Origin: Alphaproteobacteria bacterium
GTDB lineage: Bacteria; Pseudomonadota; Alphaproteobacteria; Caulobacterales; Maricaulaceae
Reading direction: 5' to 3'
Length of the DNA stretch: 64,000 nucleotides
NCBI GenBank assembly: GCA_016124665.1
Contig: WGNH01000027.1
Location: 1-64,000 of the forward strand
Positions 1 to 8,851 of the stretch are shown here, piece by piece. Under the pieces are notes generated by a model, which ran no database searches, was not told the origin of the DNA, and worked only from the letters and a program-made list of their open reading frames with translations. Numbering within the stretch: position 1 is the stretch's first letter; every line of letters starts with the position of its first letter. The position numbers and the translations under genes are program-made.

Positions 1-240
1 GGGGTAGGGGTGGGGGTTTCCTCCCCTGTTTACGGGGGAGGTGGTTCGAACGCAGTGAGAAACGGAGGGGGCGGGATGACACGCACCCTCCGCCCCCCTC
101 GCCGCTGCGCGGCACTCCCCCCGCAAGCAGGGGGAGAAAAAGGGCACCCCACCCCGCCGATCCAGACGGATCGCCGACCCTCCCCATCAAGGGGAGGGGA
201 AGAGCAGCGGCTCATCAAGGGAAGGGAGAGAGCGCCACAC
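1..240. repeat. GC-rich mosaic intergenic repeat with several hairpins
   Basis: No convincing gene lies here. The stretch is a patchwork of palindromes: CCTCCCC/GGGGGAGG at 20-41 around a TGTTTAC loop, CTCCCCC/GGGGGAG at 115-136, and CCCTCCCC/GGGGAGGG at 178-198 around ATCAA, with a degenerate copy of the last at about 211-230. Units of this kind (gggaggtggttcgaacgcag, catcaaggggaggg) are common dispersed intergenic repeats in alphaproteobacterial genomes, from memory. The small reading frames through it are low-complexity and rejected. Function is unknown; candidates are transcript-end structures or non-autonomous mobile repeats. Confidence 0.6.
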
Positions 241-502
241 TCCGCAAAACACGCGTCCCGCACCCCTCCCGGTTGAGGGACGGGGCGGGATTCGCCTGCC
301 ACGGCATGCGCCTGCGGGCCGACTGTGGCACACAGACAACGCCCGGTCACAATCACGGAAATGCCATATAAGCGGGCAATCCATCTTTAACTATATGTTT
401 TTATGAACAAAACCCGCAAATCATCTCCCCCGCCCCGCCCGGACCCCCGTCAAAATCGGGCCGCAATGTGAAATTTGCGCCCTGTCCCGGCCATGATTCG
501 TC

Positions 503-531
503 TTGACACCCCAGGCATATGTCCGTCTAAC
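503..531 (+). promoter_or_regulatory. Sigma-70-type promoter for the secreted protein at 713
   Basis: TTGACA at 503-508 (perfect -35) is followed after 17 bp by TCTAAC at 526-531 (4 of 6 to TATAAT). Transcription from here would leave a leader of about 175 nt before the ATG at 713. The rest of 240-712 holds no supported gene. Only the leader (about 538-712) stands out, and it could carry post-transcriptional control. Confidence 0.55.
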
Positions 532-712
532 ATGCCCCTACGTCATGAAGTCTCTGACATGTTTCGCGCGTTTGCGGAGCTAAGGGGCGTCACAAGGCGG
601 GGTTCAGGTGCGGGCTTTTCGCTTGTTCCGGCTGCGCCGCGGCGGTCATGTTGGAAACGTCATGGCGTGTCATGGCCATGGCAATAACGTAACTTAGAGG
701 GGGGATATCCCT

Positions 713-2278
713 ATGACTACGAATAAACTTCTTACCGGTGTCGCACTTGCTGCACTGCTCTCCGGTGGTGCTCTCGCGCAGACGGTCAGCAATACTGTTG
801 ATGCTGCTTCCAGTGCTGCCCTTCCGGGTGATGGCGTGGCGTTCGTCGCATCCGAATTCCAGCCGGCTGCTGCTGTAGATCAGCTGGCAGGTAACATCAT
901 TATCCTGTCCAGATTTGATGGTGCTGCATCACCTTTTTCTTCCATACCGGTTGACGGTCGTGTGCGTCTGACCATTTCGTTGACGAACGCAACTTTTACA
1001 TCTGCGTCCGGCGCAACTTTTACCGGCAATGATGGCGGCAATTGCTCGTTTGAACCCTCAGCGGTAACCGGCGGTGGTATTGGCAACAGCAGCGTTGGTT
1101 TTATCAGCACGGCTGCAGACTCGATCAGCCTGTGTAACAATACCGTTAATGGTGATGTTAGTAACGCCGCTGGCGCAATCGGTCTCTTCACCATTCCGGT
1201 TCAGCGGACTGCATCCAATGCTCCGGTCAGCGTCACACTGACTTACACCCAGGCTAACAATGATGGCTCTTCTGTCGCCAACCCGGTGACCGTGCAGGAT
1301 ACGCTGGACTTTGCGAACCTTGCGAGTGCATGGGACGCTTCTGGCGTAGCAGGTGACCATCAGTTTACGGCGGGTACCGAGCTTCTGGCGACGAACGCTG
1401 GTATCCTTTCCGCTGGCACACTGGGTACTGTCCAGGTCGATTTCCGCAATGCAACTGCTGATCCGCTCGATATTCGCGCTCATGGCGGCGCTCAAATCGC
1501 TGTTGGCGATCTGTTTGATGCTGCTGGCGAAATCGCGATTACTTTCCCGGCAGGCGTCGGTGATGTGGATGGTGTCAGTATAGCAGGCATCGCAACCCCG
1601 GCTTGCGCCGGTCCGGTAGCTGACGTTTTCACCTGTGCTATCGTCGCAGCCGACATTACTGTACTCGACGGTGGTCCGGCCAACATCACCTATACAGTTG
1701 GTGGTGGTCTGACTCCGCCAGTAACGCCGGAACAAACGCCGACAGCTGTATTTACATCTGACCCGGCTGCCAACTATGTCGCTGCTGGCTTCAGCGGTAA
1801 CCTCGCTCCGATCACTCATGATGATGGTCTGCGTGAAGACACGGTAGGCGCTGCCGTCGGTGGTGCTGATACATACGACTGGGTCCGTTTCGGATCGGGT
1901 GGCACGGAAAGCAATTTCCGTATTCAGATGGCGTCGGCTGCTGATGCTGCTGGCATCACTGAGGTGCGGGTGAATGTTGCTGCTGGTAACGGTGTGTCAG
2001 GGGGAGTTGTTACCCTGGTGCCGGGCACGGCTGACACAGGCTTCGTGCAGCAAGGTTCCACGATCACCTTCAACTCGCGCGCTTTGGGTGCGGCATCGGG
2101 CGAAAGTGGTAACGCAAACATCACCTCGATTGAACTCCAGTACCAGGAATCTGTTCTTGGTGCCGGCAGTGGTGGTCCCGGTACGGTGAAGGTTGAAGCT
2201 GCTACATCGCAGCGTCAGCTGGTCAACCGCTCGCCGGGCAGCTTCGTTGCAACCCCGGGTCTTGGAAACGACGGCTAG
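713..2278 (+). CDS. Secreted, probably abundant surface protein of unknown family
   Basis: The 521-residue product begins with a clear Sec signal peptide (MTTNKLL, a hydrophobic core, then GGALA before Gln23). The mature part is rich in Ala, Gly, Ser, Thr, Val and Asp, almost free of Lys and low in Cys, with beta-sandwich-like patterning. A purine-rich GAGGGGGG site precedes the ATG. Codon choice differs from its neighbours: GGT, GCT, CTG and ACC dominate, as expected of a highly translated gene, and GC content is lower. It is a single-gene unit with its own promoter (503-531) and a near-ideal terminator (2321-2351). An S-layer or other abundant envelope role is inferred from these features and from the nearby polysaccharide genes. 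No specific domain was recognised, and the C-terminus lacks an obvious sorting signal. Confidence 0.75.
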   Translation: MTTNKLLTGVALAALLSGGALAQTVSNTVDAASSAALPGDGVAFVASEFQPAAAVDQLAGNIIILSRFDGAASPFSSIPVDGRVRLTISLTNATFTSASGATFTGNDGGNCSFEPSAVTGGGIGNSSVGFISTAADSISLCNNTVNGDVSNAAGAIGLFTIPVQRTASNAPVSVTLTYTQANNDGSSVANPVTVQDTLDFANLASAWDASGVAGDHQFTAGTELLATNAGILSAGTLGTVQVDFRNATADPLDIRAHGGAQIAVGDLFDAAGEIAITFPAGVGDVDGVSIAGIATPACAGPVADVFTCAIVAADITVLDGGPANITYTVGGGLTPPVTPEQTPTAVFTSDPAANYVAAGFSGNLAPITHDDGLREDTVGAAVGGADTYDWVRFGSGGTESNFRIQMASAADAAGITEVRVNVAAGNGVSGGVVTLVPGTADTGFVQQGSTITFNSRALGAASGESGNANITSIELQYQESVLGAGSGGPGTVKVEAATSQRQLVNRSPGSFVATPGLGNDG

Positions 2279-2291
2279 TCGTAACCTGATC

Positions 2292-2351
2292 TGACGGATT
2301 GTCCGTCAATCAACGGGATGGGGGCGGTCTTCGGACCGCCCCTTTTCTTTT
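2292..2351 (+). terminator. Strong intrinsic terminator with UUCG tetraloop
   Basis: The main hairpin has a 9-bp GGGGCGGTC/GACCGCCCC stem (2321-2329/2334-2342), a TTCG loop and a TTTTCTTTT tail. It is preceded by a 7-bp hairpin TGACGGA-TTG-TCCGTCA at 2292-2308. This isolates the secreted-protein gene from gspE downstream. Confidence 0.93.
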
Positions 2352-2468
2352 GCGCTTTCGCCTGAAACCCTGCACACCGGTTTTGCGGGCCGGGCGGCAA
2401 TCGCGTAAGACTTTCAGTCTCCGGGGCGTGACGTCCCGGCAGGTTCAGACGGGCGGGACAGGCACACC

Positions 2469-4238
2469 ATGGATCAGCGCTTTATCGGCGATATCCTGCT
2501 GGAACAGGGCAGCATCACGGCGGACGATATCGCCGAAGCCCTGGCCTATCAGCGCGAGACCGGCACGCTGATCGGTCAGGCCCTGTTGCGCCTGGGTGCC
2601 ATTGCCGAGGAAAAACTGCTCTCTGCCCTGTCTGCCCAGCTTTCCATGGACGTGCTGGACCCTTCCGCCATGCCCTCGGGCGATGATGCCCTGTCGGCGG
2701 CCCCGGCGGCGCTGGATCTACCCCTGCGCTGGCTGGCTGCCAAGGAAGCGGTGATCTGGTTTGCCTCGGACGCGTCCGGTACACCGGATAAAGAGGCGAC
2801 CGGCACCACGCTCATACTCGCCGCCCGCAATCCGCTCGATCCGGCCCTGTCCGAACGCATCGAGGCGCGCTTCGATGGCCGGATAAAACGCGTGCTGGTG
2901 TCCAACCGCGTGCTGGATGCGGCGCTGGCGCGTTTGCATGATGTTTCCGCCCGCACCGCCGGAGAGGCGCTGACCGATGCCGAGCGCCTGCGCGAAATGG
3001 CCGAGGAAGCCCCGGTCATCGATTTCGTCAACGCCCTGTTCGAGGACGCCATGCGCGCCGGGGCCAGCGATATTCATGTCGAGCCCTTCGAGCATGAATT
3101 CATGGTCCGCCTGCGCATTGATGGCGTGCTCAGCCGGGTCCAGACCCAGCCGCGCGGCCGCTATGACGCCGTGTCCTCGCGCATCAAGCTGATCTCCGGC
3201 ATGGACATTGCCGAGCGCCGCCTGCCGCAGGATGGCCGCCAGTCCATCCGCTTTGCCGGCGAGGACGTTGATCTGCGCGTCTCCAGCCTGCCCGGCGCCT
3301 GGGGCGAATCCCTGGTGCTGCGCCTCTTGCGCAAGCGCCAGGAATTACCGACTCTGGAAGGCCTCGGCCTGGATGGCATGGCGCGTCAGAATTTCGACCG
3401 CATGATCCGCGAGCCCAATGGCGTGGTGCTGGTCACCGGCCCTACCGGCTCGGGTAAATCCACCACCCTCTACCGCGCCCTCGAACAGGTGAATGATGGC
3501 GAGCGCAAGATCATCACCATCGAGGATCCGGTCGAATACGACATGGCCGGCGTCACCCAGGTGCAGGCGCGCGCCGATATCGGCTATTCCTTCGCCCGCG
3601 GCCTGCGCGCCATTCTGCGCCAGGACCCGGACATCATCATGATCGGCGAAATCCGCGATGGCGAAACCGCCCGCATCGCCGTGCAGGCGGCGCTGACCGG
3701 CCATCTGGTCTTCTCCACCCTGCACACCAATTCGGCGCTCGCCGCCGTTGAACGCCTGACCGATCTGGGCGTCGAACCCTTCCTCATCTCCGCCTCCTTG
3801 CGCGGTCTGGTCGCCCAGCGCCTGTTGCGGCGGCTGTGTACGGCCTGTGCCCGTCCCGCCGGCCCGGCCGATATCCGCGCCGCCGAAGCCCTGATGGCCG
3901 GCACCGGCCATGACGGCCCGCGCTTTCCGGCAAACCTGCTGAAGGAAGAGGCGGTCTGGAAAGTGCCGGTTGGCTGTCCGGAATGCCGCGAGACCGGCTA
4001 TACAGGCCGTGTCGCCGTCTTCGAGGCGGCCTGCATTGACGGGCCCTTGCGCGAAGCCGTTGCCCGTGCCGCGCCCGCCCGCGAGCTGGAGGCGGCCGCC
4101 CGCGAAGGCGGCTATCTCACCCTGTTTGAAGACGCCATGCTGAAAGCCCGCACCGGCGTCACCTCGGTCTCCGAAGTGCTGCGCGTGCTCGCCACCGGGG
4201 CCGATGCCGCTGTCACTGTGGAGGAGGGCGGGGCGTGA
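2469..4238 (+). CDS. gspE: Type II secretion/type IV pilus-like assembly ATPase GspE
   Basis: The 589-residue cytoplasmic traffic ATPase would power pseudopilus assembly through GspF. It has an N-terminal GspE/PilB (MshEN) domain starting DQRFIGDILLEQG, and a Walker A GPTGSGKST at about 324-332. The Asp box ITIEDPVEY, Walker B DPDIIMIGEIRDGETA and His box GHLVFSTLHTN follow. Two CxxC pairs (LCTAC and CPEC) in the C-terminal third form the family's zinc-binding insertion. Length is normal. Its last four bases overlap the GTG start of gspF. No gspC, D, G or L genes are nearby, so the machine it serves must lie elsewhere, or this is a reduced system. Confidence 0.93.
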   Translation: MDQRFIGDILLEQGSITADDIAEALAYQRETGTLIGQALLRLGAIAEEKLLSALSAQLSMDVLDPSAMPSGDDALSAAPAALDLPLRWLAAKEAVIWFASDASGTPDKEATGTTLILAARNPLDPALSERIEARFDGRIKRVLVSNRVLDAALARLHDVSARTAGEALTDAERLREMAEEAPVIDFVNALFEDAMRAGASDIHVEPFEHEFMVRLRIDGVLSRVQTQPRGRYDAVSSRIKLISGMDIAERRLPQDGRQSIRFAGEDVDLRVSSLPGAWGESLVLRLLRKRQELPTLEGLGLDGMARQNFDRMIREPNGVVLVTGPTGSGKSTTLYRALEQVNDGERKIITIEDPVEYDMAGVTQVQARADIGYSFARGLRAILRQDPDIIMIGEIRDGETARIAVQAALTGHLVFSTLHTNSALAAVERLTDLGVEPFLISASLRGLVAQRLLRRLCTACARPAGPADIRAAEALMAGTGHDGPRFPANLLKEEAVWKVPVGCPECRETGYTGRVAVFEAACIDGPLREAVARAAPARELEAAAREGGYLTLFEDAMLKARTGVTSVSEVLRVLATGADAAVTVEEGGA

Positions 4239-5437
4239 GTATCAGCTACCGCTACAAGGGCTTCCGCGCCGATGGCGGAGAGGTCGAGGGCCGCATCAGC
4301 GCCGCCGACGAGGCCGACGCCATCAGCCAGCTGACCGCCCGCCGCGTCACCCCGTTCGAGCTGAGGCCCGATGCTGCCGCCCGCCGCTATGAGCGCCGCA
4401 AGGCAAGGCCGGTCGACCGCGCCCGCTTCCTGCGCCAGATCTCCATGCTCGCCCGCGCCGGCGCACCGCTCCTCTCCTGCTTTGACAGCCTGATCGAGGA
4501 CGAGCCCTGCCGCGAGATTGCCGAACAGGCCCGGCTGGTGCGCGCCGATCTGCGCGGCGGCTCGCGCCTCTCCGCCTCGCTGATGCGGCGCATGCCGGAC
4601 CTGCCCGATTATGCGCCGCGCCTGGTCGAGCTGGGCGAGGCGACCGGTTCCTTGCCCGCGCGCCTGACCGAGATTTCCACCCAGATGGAGGCCGATCTCG
4701 CCGCCGCCGCCGAAATCCGCAATGCGCTGGCCTATCCTGCCTTTCTGGCCGTGGCCGGCACCGCCGCCGTCTTCTTCATCTTCATCGCCGTCGTGCCGCG
4801 CTTTTCCGCCCTGCTGGCCGATTCCCGCGGCGACATCCCGGCCCTGTCCCGCATGGTGCTCACCATCGGAGAATTCGCCGGCAGCAATGCGCTGGCCATT
4901 CTCGGCGGCTTCGTGATTCTGGTGCTGGTCGCCGCCCGTCTGCTCTCCGCCCCCGGCACCCGCCAGCGCCTGACCGGGCTGGCTTTCCGCCTGCCGGTGG
5001 TTGGCGGCTTCCTCGCCGCCGCCGATTCCGCCCGCTGGGCCCGCATCACCGGCACGGCCCTGGCGGCCGGGGCCGGGCTGATCGACGCGCTGGCCCTGGC
5101 CGAACGCGGTGTGCAGTCGCCGCGCCGCAAGGCCGGGCTCGCCGAAGTGCGCCGCGCCGTGCGCGCCGGGGCCATGCTGGAACAGGCGCTGCGCGCCCAT
5201 ACCGATATCGACACCATGACCATCAATCTGGTCCGCACCGGGCGATTGTCCGGCGATCTGGCCGGCATGCTGCTCTTCGTCGCCGAAAGCGGCGAGGCCA
5301 ATGCCCGCAACCTCGCCAAGCGCGTCACCGCGCTCGCCGAACCGCTGGCCGTCGCCTTCCTCGCCGGCATTATCGGCCTCGTCGTGGTGTCGCTGGTGCT
5401 GGCCATGTCCAGCCTCTACGACTTCAATATCGAATAG
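4235..5437 (+). CDS. gspF: Type II secretion inner-membrane platform protein GspF
   Basis: The 400-residue polytopic protein couples the GspE ATPase to pseudopilin assembly. It has two repeated T2SSF domains, at about 60-185 and 265-385. Hydrophobic segments lie near 165-190 (FLAVAGTAAVFFIFIAVV), 220-240 and 372-395 (FLAGIIGLVVVSLVLAM). The start is GTG at 4235, inside the gspE stop region (GTGA overlap), so translation is coupled. Sixteen bases later comes a sulfotransferase gene on the same strand, an unusual partner for a secretion platform gene. Confidence 0.93.
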   Translation: MSISYRYKGFRADGGEVEGRISAADEADAISQLTARRVTPFELRPDAAARRYERRKARPVDRARFLRQISMLARAGAPLLSCFDSLIEDEPCREIAEQARLVRADLRGGSRLSASLMRRMPDLPDYAPRLVELGEATGSLPARLTEISTQMEADLAAAAEIRNALAYPAFLAVAGTAAVFFIFIAVVPRFSALLADSRGDIPALSRMVLTIGEFAGSNALAILGGFVILVLVAARLLSAPGTRQRLTGLAFRLPVVGGFLAAADSARWARITGTALAAGAGLIDALALAERGVQSPRRKAGLAEVRRAVRAGAMLEQALRAHTDIDTMTINLVRTGRLSGDLAGMLLFVAESGEANARNLAKRVTALAEPLAVAFLAGIIGLVVVSLVLAMSSLYDFNIE

Positions 5438-5452
5438 CGGAGGACAAGCGCT

Positions 5453-6178
5453 ATGGCGGATCAGACAGAACCGGCTGCGCCCGCGCGGGCCAATGCCATC
5501 GCCGTTCTGGGCATGCACCGCAGCGGCACCAGCGCGCTCTCCGGCTCGCTGGCCGAAGCCGGGGCCTGGCTCGGCCGGGTGCTGGGCCAGTCGATTGCCC
5601 ATAACCGCAAGGGCCTGCAGGAGCCGGCCTCTGTCCTCTACATGCAGGAAAACCTGCTGCAGGCGAATGGCGGCAGCTGGGACAACCCGCCGCGCAGCGT
5701 CGAATGGGGCAAGCTGCACACCGCCGTGCGCGATCTCTTCCTCGAATCCCGGCAGGGCTTCGAGCCCTGGGCATTCAAGGATCCGCGCACCCTGTTGACG
5801 CTGGAGGGCTGGCTGGATGTGCGGCCGGATCTGTCGCTGGCCGGGATTTTCCGCCACCCCGTGGCCGTCGCCCGCTCGCTGCAGCGCCGCAATGGCTTTC
5901 CCCTGACAAAGGGGCTCTATCTCTGGCAGGTCTATAATGAACGTCTGCTCCACTGGTCCGAGACCCGCGCCTGTCCGCTGATCGAGTTTTCCACCCGGCC
6001 CGGCGAGATGGCCGCGCGCCTGGACGCCCTGATCCGCGCCCTCGGCCTGACGCCGCCGCCGGCGCCGGAATTCTTCGACGCTGACTTGCCGGAAGGAGGG
6101 GATGATACCATCACCGCTCTGCCCGGGGATATCTCTGCCCTCTATTCACGCCTGCAGGAGCGCGCCATTGGGGGATAA
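5453..6178 (+). CDS. Sulfotransferase-family protein
   Basis: The 241-residue protein carries the 5'-phosphosulfate-binding loop GMHRSGTSAL near residues 21-30 and a 3'-phosphate-binding segment IFRHPVAVARSL near 130-141, with the DPRTL strand between them. This is the layout of PAPS-dependent sulfotransferases acting on glycans or other acceptors. GGAGGA just upstream of the ATG is a good ribosome site. It probably belongs to one transcript with gspEF and with the following fusion gene, whose start overlaps its stop. Family assignment is firm; acceptor and activity are unknown. Confidence 0.8.
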   Translation: MADQTEPAAPARANAIAVLGMHRSGTSALSGSLAEAGAWLGRVLGQSIAHNRKGLQEPASVLYMQENLLQANGGSWDNPPRSVEWGKLHTAVRDLFLESRQGFEPWAFKDPRTLLTLEGWLDVRPDLSLAGIFRHPVAVARSLQRRNGFPLTKGLYLWQVYNERLLHWSETRACPLIEFSTRPGEMAARLDALIRALGLTPPPAPEFFDADLPEGGDDTITALPGDISALYSRLQERAIGG

Positions 6179-7808
6179 GTTCGAAGTCTGGTCGACGCGG
6201 CTTTTCCCGAAAGGGCAGGGGGCGGAGGCCTATCGCCTGACCGGTGTCGCTGCGCGCTGCAACTGGGTCGTGCTCAGCGACAATGCCGAACCCCATGCCG
6301 CTTTGCGGGTGCGCCCGGACGCGCCGGCCGCGCCGCGGACTATATTCCTATCCCTGAGGAAACCCTGGCCGGCCTACGAACTTTTTGCCCGCGACGTGCT
6401 GCCCGTGTTAAAGACTCCCTTCGTGCTGTTTTCGGGATCCGAGGACGTCACCACGCCAAATCAGACCGACCGGCGATGGCCAGCCACTCCGCAGCATATC
6501 CGCAGCATCATGGACAGCATACTGGCGCATCCGCAGCTGACCGCCTGGTACACAGAAAATCTCGATGCGGACATCCACCCGAAACTCCGCCCCATGCCGC
6601 TGGGCCTGTTGACGGAAGACGGTGGTCCGGCAATGGCAGAAAAGCTGGAATTTGAAGAGCTTGCGCGCCGTCCTTTGTCGGTTCTCTGCGCCCACAGGCA
6701 TCGCGAAGGCCCGCAATGGGAGCCGCGCCGCAAGGTCAGCGCCCTGGCCCGCGATACGGCATGGATAAACTGGACGACCATCCTCGACGAGCCGGTCGAA
6801 GAGCCTGTTTTCAAACGGCTTTTATCACGTCACAGCTTTGTGCTTTGCGTGGAGGGCGGGGGGCTGGACCCGTCGCCCAAGGCCTGGCTCGCCCTCCTCC
6901 ATGGCGCCATTCCGATCATCCGGAAATCCCCCACCGCCGCGGCCTATGAAGACCTCCCCGTGATCATGGTAGATGACTGGGAGAGCGGCGCTATCACGCT
7001 GGAAAAGCTGGAAGAATGGCGCACCCGCCTGTCGGCGGACTTCCAGCAGAAGGAGGGCTGGCGGCAGGACTGGTATGAGCGTTTATCCTTCCAGACCGGA
7101 TGGACCCGCCGGGCCGGCCTGCTATCCAACGAAAGTCTAACAAAATCAGAAGCATGCCCCCCATTCAACCCGGCTCTGGCACGGCCGCAAGACCCGCCGC
7201 CCCCGACCCGCTACCAGGTCGTGTCTCCCGGCGGACCGGCGGCCGGCGTCCTCGCCCGCTGGCTGGAGCCGGAGGGGCCTCCGGCGATCTGGATACTCAC
7301 GCAGTCGCAGCACCGCCTGCCGCCGCCGCCGGCCTTCCGGACACAGAAATTCATCTATGTTTTCAGTGACCCGCGCACTCTTGCCCTGTCCCTGTTCCAT
7401 CAGCGCTCCGGCCAGTTATCCCGTCCGGATAGTGCGCCCGCTGCTTCGGGCAGGCCGCAGGCAGATCCGTCCGCGGAAGATCCGGGCCAGGATTTGAAGT
7501 CCTTCTTGAAGCAGGGCCGCAATCCCTTTCATCTGGAAGAACATTTCGACAACTGGTTTCATGGCAGTCAGCCCTATCCGGTCCTGTTCGTGCGCTATGA
7601 ATCCCTGCCGGACACGGCAGCGCAGCTTGGCCGCTGGCTCGGCCTTCAAAGACCGGCCTCCGGCCTTGAACAAGCGGAGGCCGACTGGCGCACCCTGCCG
7701 GCGGATGACCAGGCTGCGCTGGATGCCGTTTATGGCGATTTCGCCCGCCGGCTCGAATCCCTGCCCGGTCTCATCCTCCGGCAACAGGGTCAGACATTTA
7801 AAATATAG
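6168..7808 (+). CDS. Exostosin-like / sulfotransferase-like two-domain protein
   Basis: I place the start at TTG 6168 (AGGAG 7 nt upstream), giving 546 residues; an ATG at 6102 would overlap the previous gene by 77 bp. The N-terminal 300 residues resemble exostosin-type glycosyltransferases: FVLFSGSEDVTTP near 85, then FVLCVEGGGLDPSPKAW and GAIPIIRKSP near 220-250, ending in DDW. After a Pro-rich linker, the C-terminal 180 residues resemble a sulfotransferase: FIYVFSDPRTLALSLFHQR is a 3'-phosphate-type segment and YPVLFVRYESL a late conserved strand. The 5'-PSB loop is not obvious, so this half may be degenerate. A role in making and sulfating a glycan is inferred. Confidence 0.65.
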   Translation: MGDKFEVWSTRLFPKGQGAEAYRLTGVAARCNWVVLSDNAEPHAALRVRPDAPAAPRTIFLSLRKPWPAYELFARDVLPVLKTPFVLFSGSEDVTTPNQTDRRWPATPQHIRSIMDSILAHPQLTAWYTENLDADIHPKLRPMPLGLLTEDGGPAMAEKLEFEELARRPLSVLCAHRHREGPQWEPRRKVSALARDTAWINWTTILDEPVEEPVFKRLLSRHSFVLCVEGGGLDPSPKAWLALLHGAIPIIRKSPTAAAYEDLPVIMVDDWESGAITLEKLEEWRTRLSADFQQKEGWRQDWYERLSFQTGWTRRAGLLSNESLTKSEACPPFNPALARPQDPPPPTRYQVVSPGGPAAGVLARWLEPEGPPAIWILTQSQHRLPPPPAFRTQKFIYVFSDPRTLALSLFHQRSGQLSRPDSAPAASGRPQADPSAEDPGQDLKSFLKQGRNPFHLEEHFDNWFHGSQPYPVLFVRYESLPDTAAQLGRWLGLQRPASGLEQAEADWRTLPADDQAALDAVYGDFARRLESLPGLILRQQGQTFKI

Positions 7809-7881
7809 TGATGTATAACAAATAGATAGCTCTTCACCTTCTGCATCCGGAAAGCGTCCAGGGAGAGACTGACGGCCACGG

Positions 7882-8844
7882 CTATCTCTGCCGCCCGGCC
7901 AGGCGCAGGAAGGTGTGCCAGAGACGGATCAGGAAGATGGGCGCATCGCCACTGGCCCCGCCATCATCCTTTTGCGCGTCCAGTTCGGCCTGACGGACAA
8001 AGGCCTCATGCGCCCGCGCGGCGTCCAGTTCGGCCCTGGCGCGGGCATCACGGTCCTTCTGGCGGCGCATCATCTCTTCGTCATAAGCATCCGCAACCTC
8101 GCTGACCTTGCCTTCCGCACGGACCTGCCCATAATCCAGCCATAGCGCCCGGTCGCACGTTGCTTCCATCAGCGCCCGGCTGTGCGAGGCGAGGATCAGT
8201 ATCCCTGCCTGCTCGACAAAAGTCTGCATACGTGTCGTCGCCTTCTTCCGGAAAGCGGCGTCACCGGCTGACAGCCACTCATCCAGGATCAGCACATCGG
8301 GCTGGAAGGCAGTGGCGATGGCGAAGTTCAAACGCATGCGCATGCCGGCGGAGTAGGTCTGGACCGGCAGGTCAAGAAATTCGCCAAGCTCGGAAAACGC
8401 GGCAATATCCGCCCGGCGCGCCTCGATTTCCTTGCGGCTCCGCCCGGCGGCCAGCCCGCGCAGCGTGATATTATTATGGCCGCTGGCCTCGAGGCTCATG
8501 CCGAGATTGATATTGACGACGCTGGTCGTCTGGCCGTCGATGACGACCTCGCCGGAGTCGGGCGCATAGATCCCCGCCAGAACCTGCAGGAGCGTAGTCT
8601 TGCCAGAGCCGTTTTCGCCAATGATGGCGAGGCGGCCGCCACTGGGCACGTCAAAGCTGACACCGGACAGGGCACGCACACCGATCACCGCGTTGTTGGG
8701 GCCTCGAATGAGAGTCTCGTTGCGGTGGTTAAAGGCGCTGTGTTCCGGATCTTCGGAATGGGCAATCTGTGCCTTGTCGGGAATCGGCGCGCGTTGATAG
8801 AGCGGATAATTCACGCACAGATTTTTGACGGACACATGGGACAT
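7882..8844 (-). CDS. ABC transporter ATP-binding protein for polysaccharide export (Wzt/KpsT type)
   Basis: The 320-residue ATPase has Walker A GENGSGKTT at 76-84, signature YSAGMRMRL near 165 and Walker B VLILDEWLSAGD near 185. The long N-terminal extension before the nucleotide-binding fold and the NITLRGLA segment are typical of the ABC-2 polysaccharide/teichoic acid exporters. After residue 250 a charged, Ala/Arg/Asp-rich helical tail of about 60 residues follows. It is too short for a Wzt carbohydrate-binding domain, so substrate choice probably does not involve one. It lies 7 bp downstream of its permease. The substrate is presumably the glycan made by the surrounding transferases. Confidence 0.88.
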   Translation of the reverse strand: MSHVSVKNLCVNYPLYQRAPIPDKAQIAHSEDPEHSAFNHRNETLIRGPNNAVIGVRALSGVSFDVPSGGRLAIIGENGSGKTTLLQVLAGIYAPDSGEVVIDGQTTSVVNINLGMSLEASGHNNITLRGLAAGRSRKEIEARRADIAAFSELGEFLDLPVQTYSAGMRMRLNFAIATAFQPDVLILDEWLSAGDAAFRKKATTRMQTFVEQAGILILASHSRALMEATCDRALWLDYGQVRAEGKVSEVADAYDEEMMRRQKDRDARARAELDAARAHEAFVRQAELDAQKDDGGASGDAPIFLIRLWHTFLRLAGRQR

Positions 8845-8851
8845 ATGAGCA

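Noticed and set aside
41..62. tRNA T-loop-like GGTTCGAAC
   Set aside because: No acceptor or anticodon stems can be formed around it; it is part of the mosaic repeat.
880..1819. Minus-strand frames inside the secreted-protein gene
   Set aside because: Produced by its biased codon use; no signal, motif or ribosome site supports them.
4112..5953. 613-codon open frame on the minus strand opposite gspF
   Set aside because: It mirrors the third-position GC bias of gspE-gspF and encodes low-complexity Gly/Ala/Gln/His-rich sequence without any motif.
6102..6167. Upstream ATG extension of the exostosin/sulfotransferase gene
   Set aside because: It would overlap the previous gene by 77 bp, while TTG 6168 has a well-spaced AGGAG.
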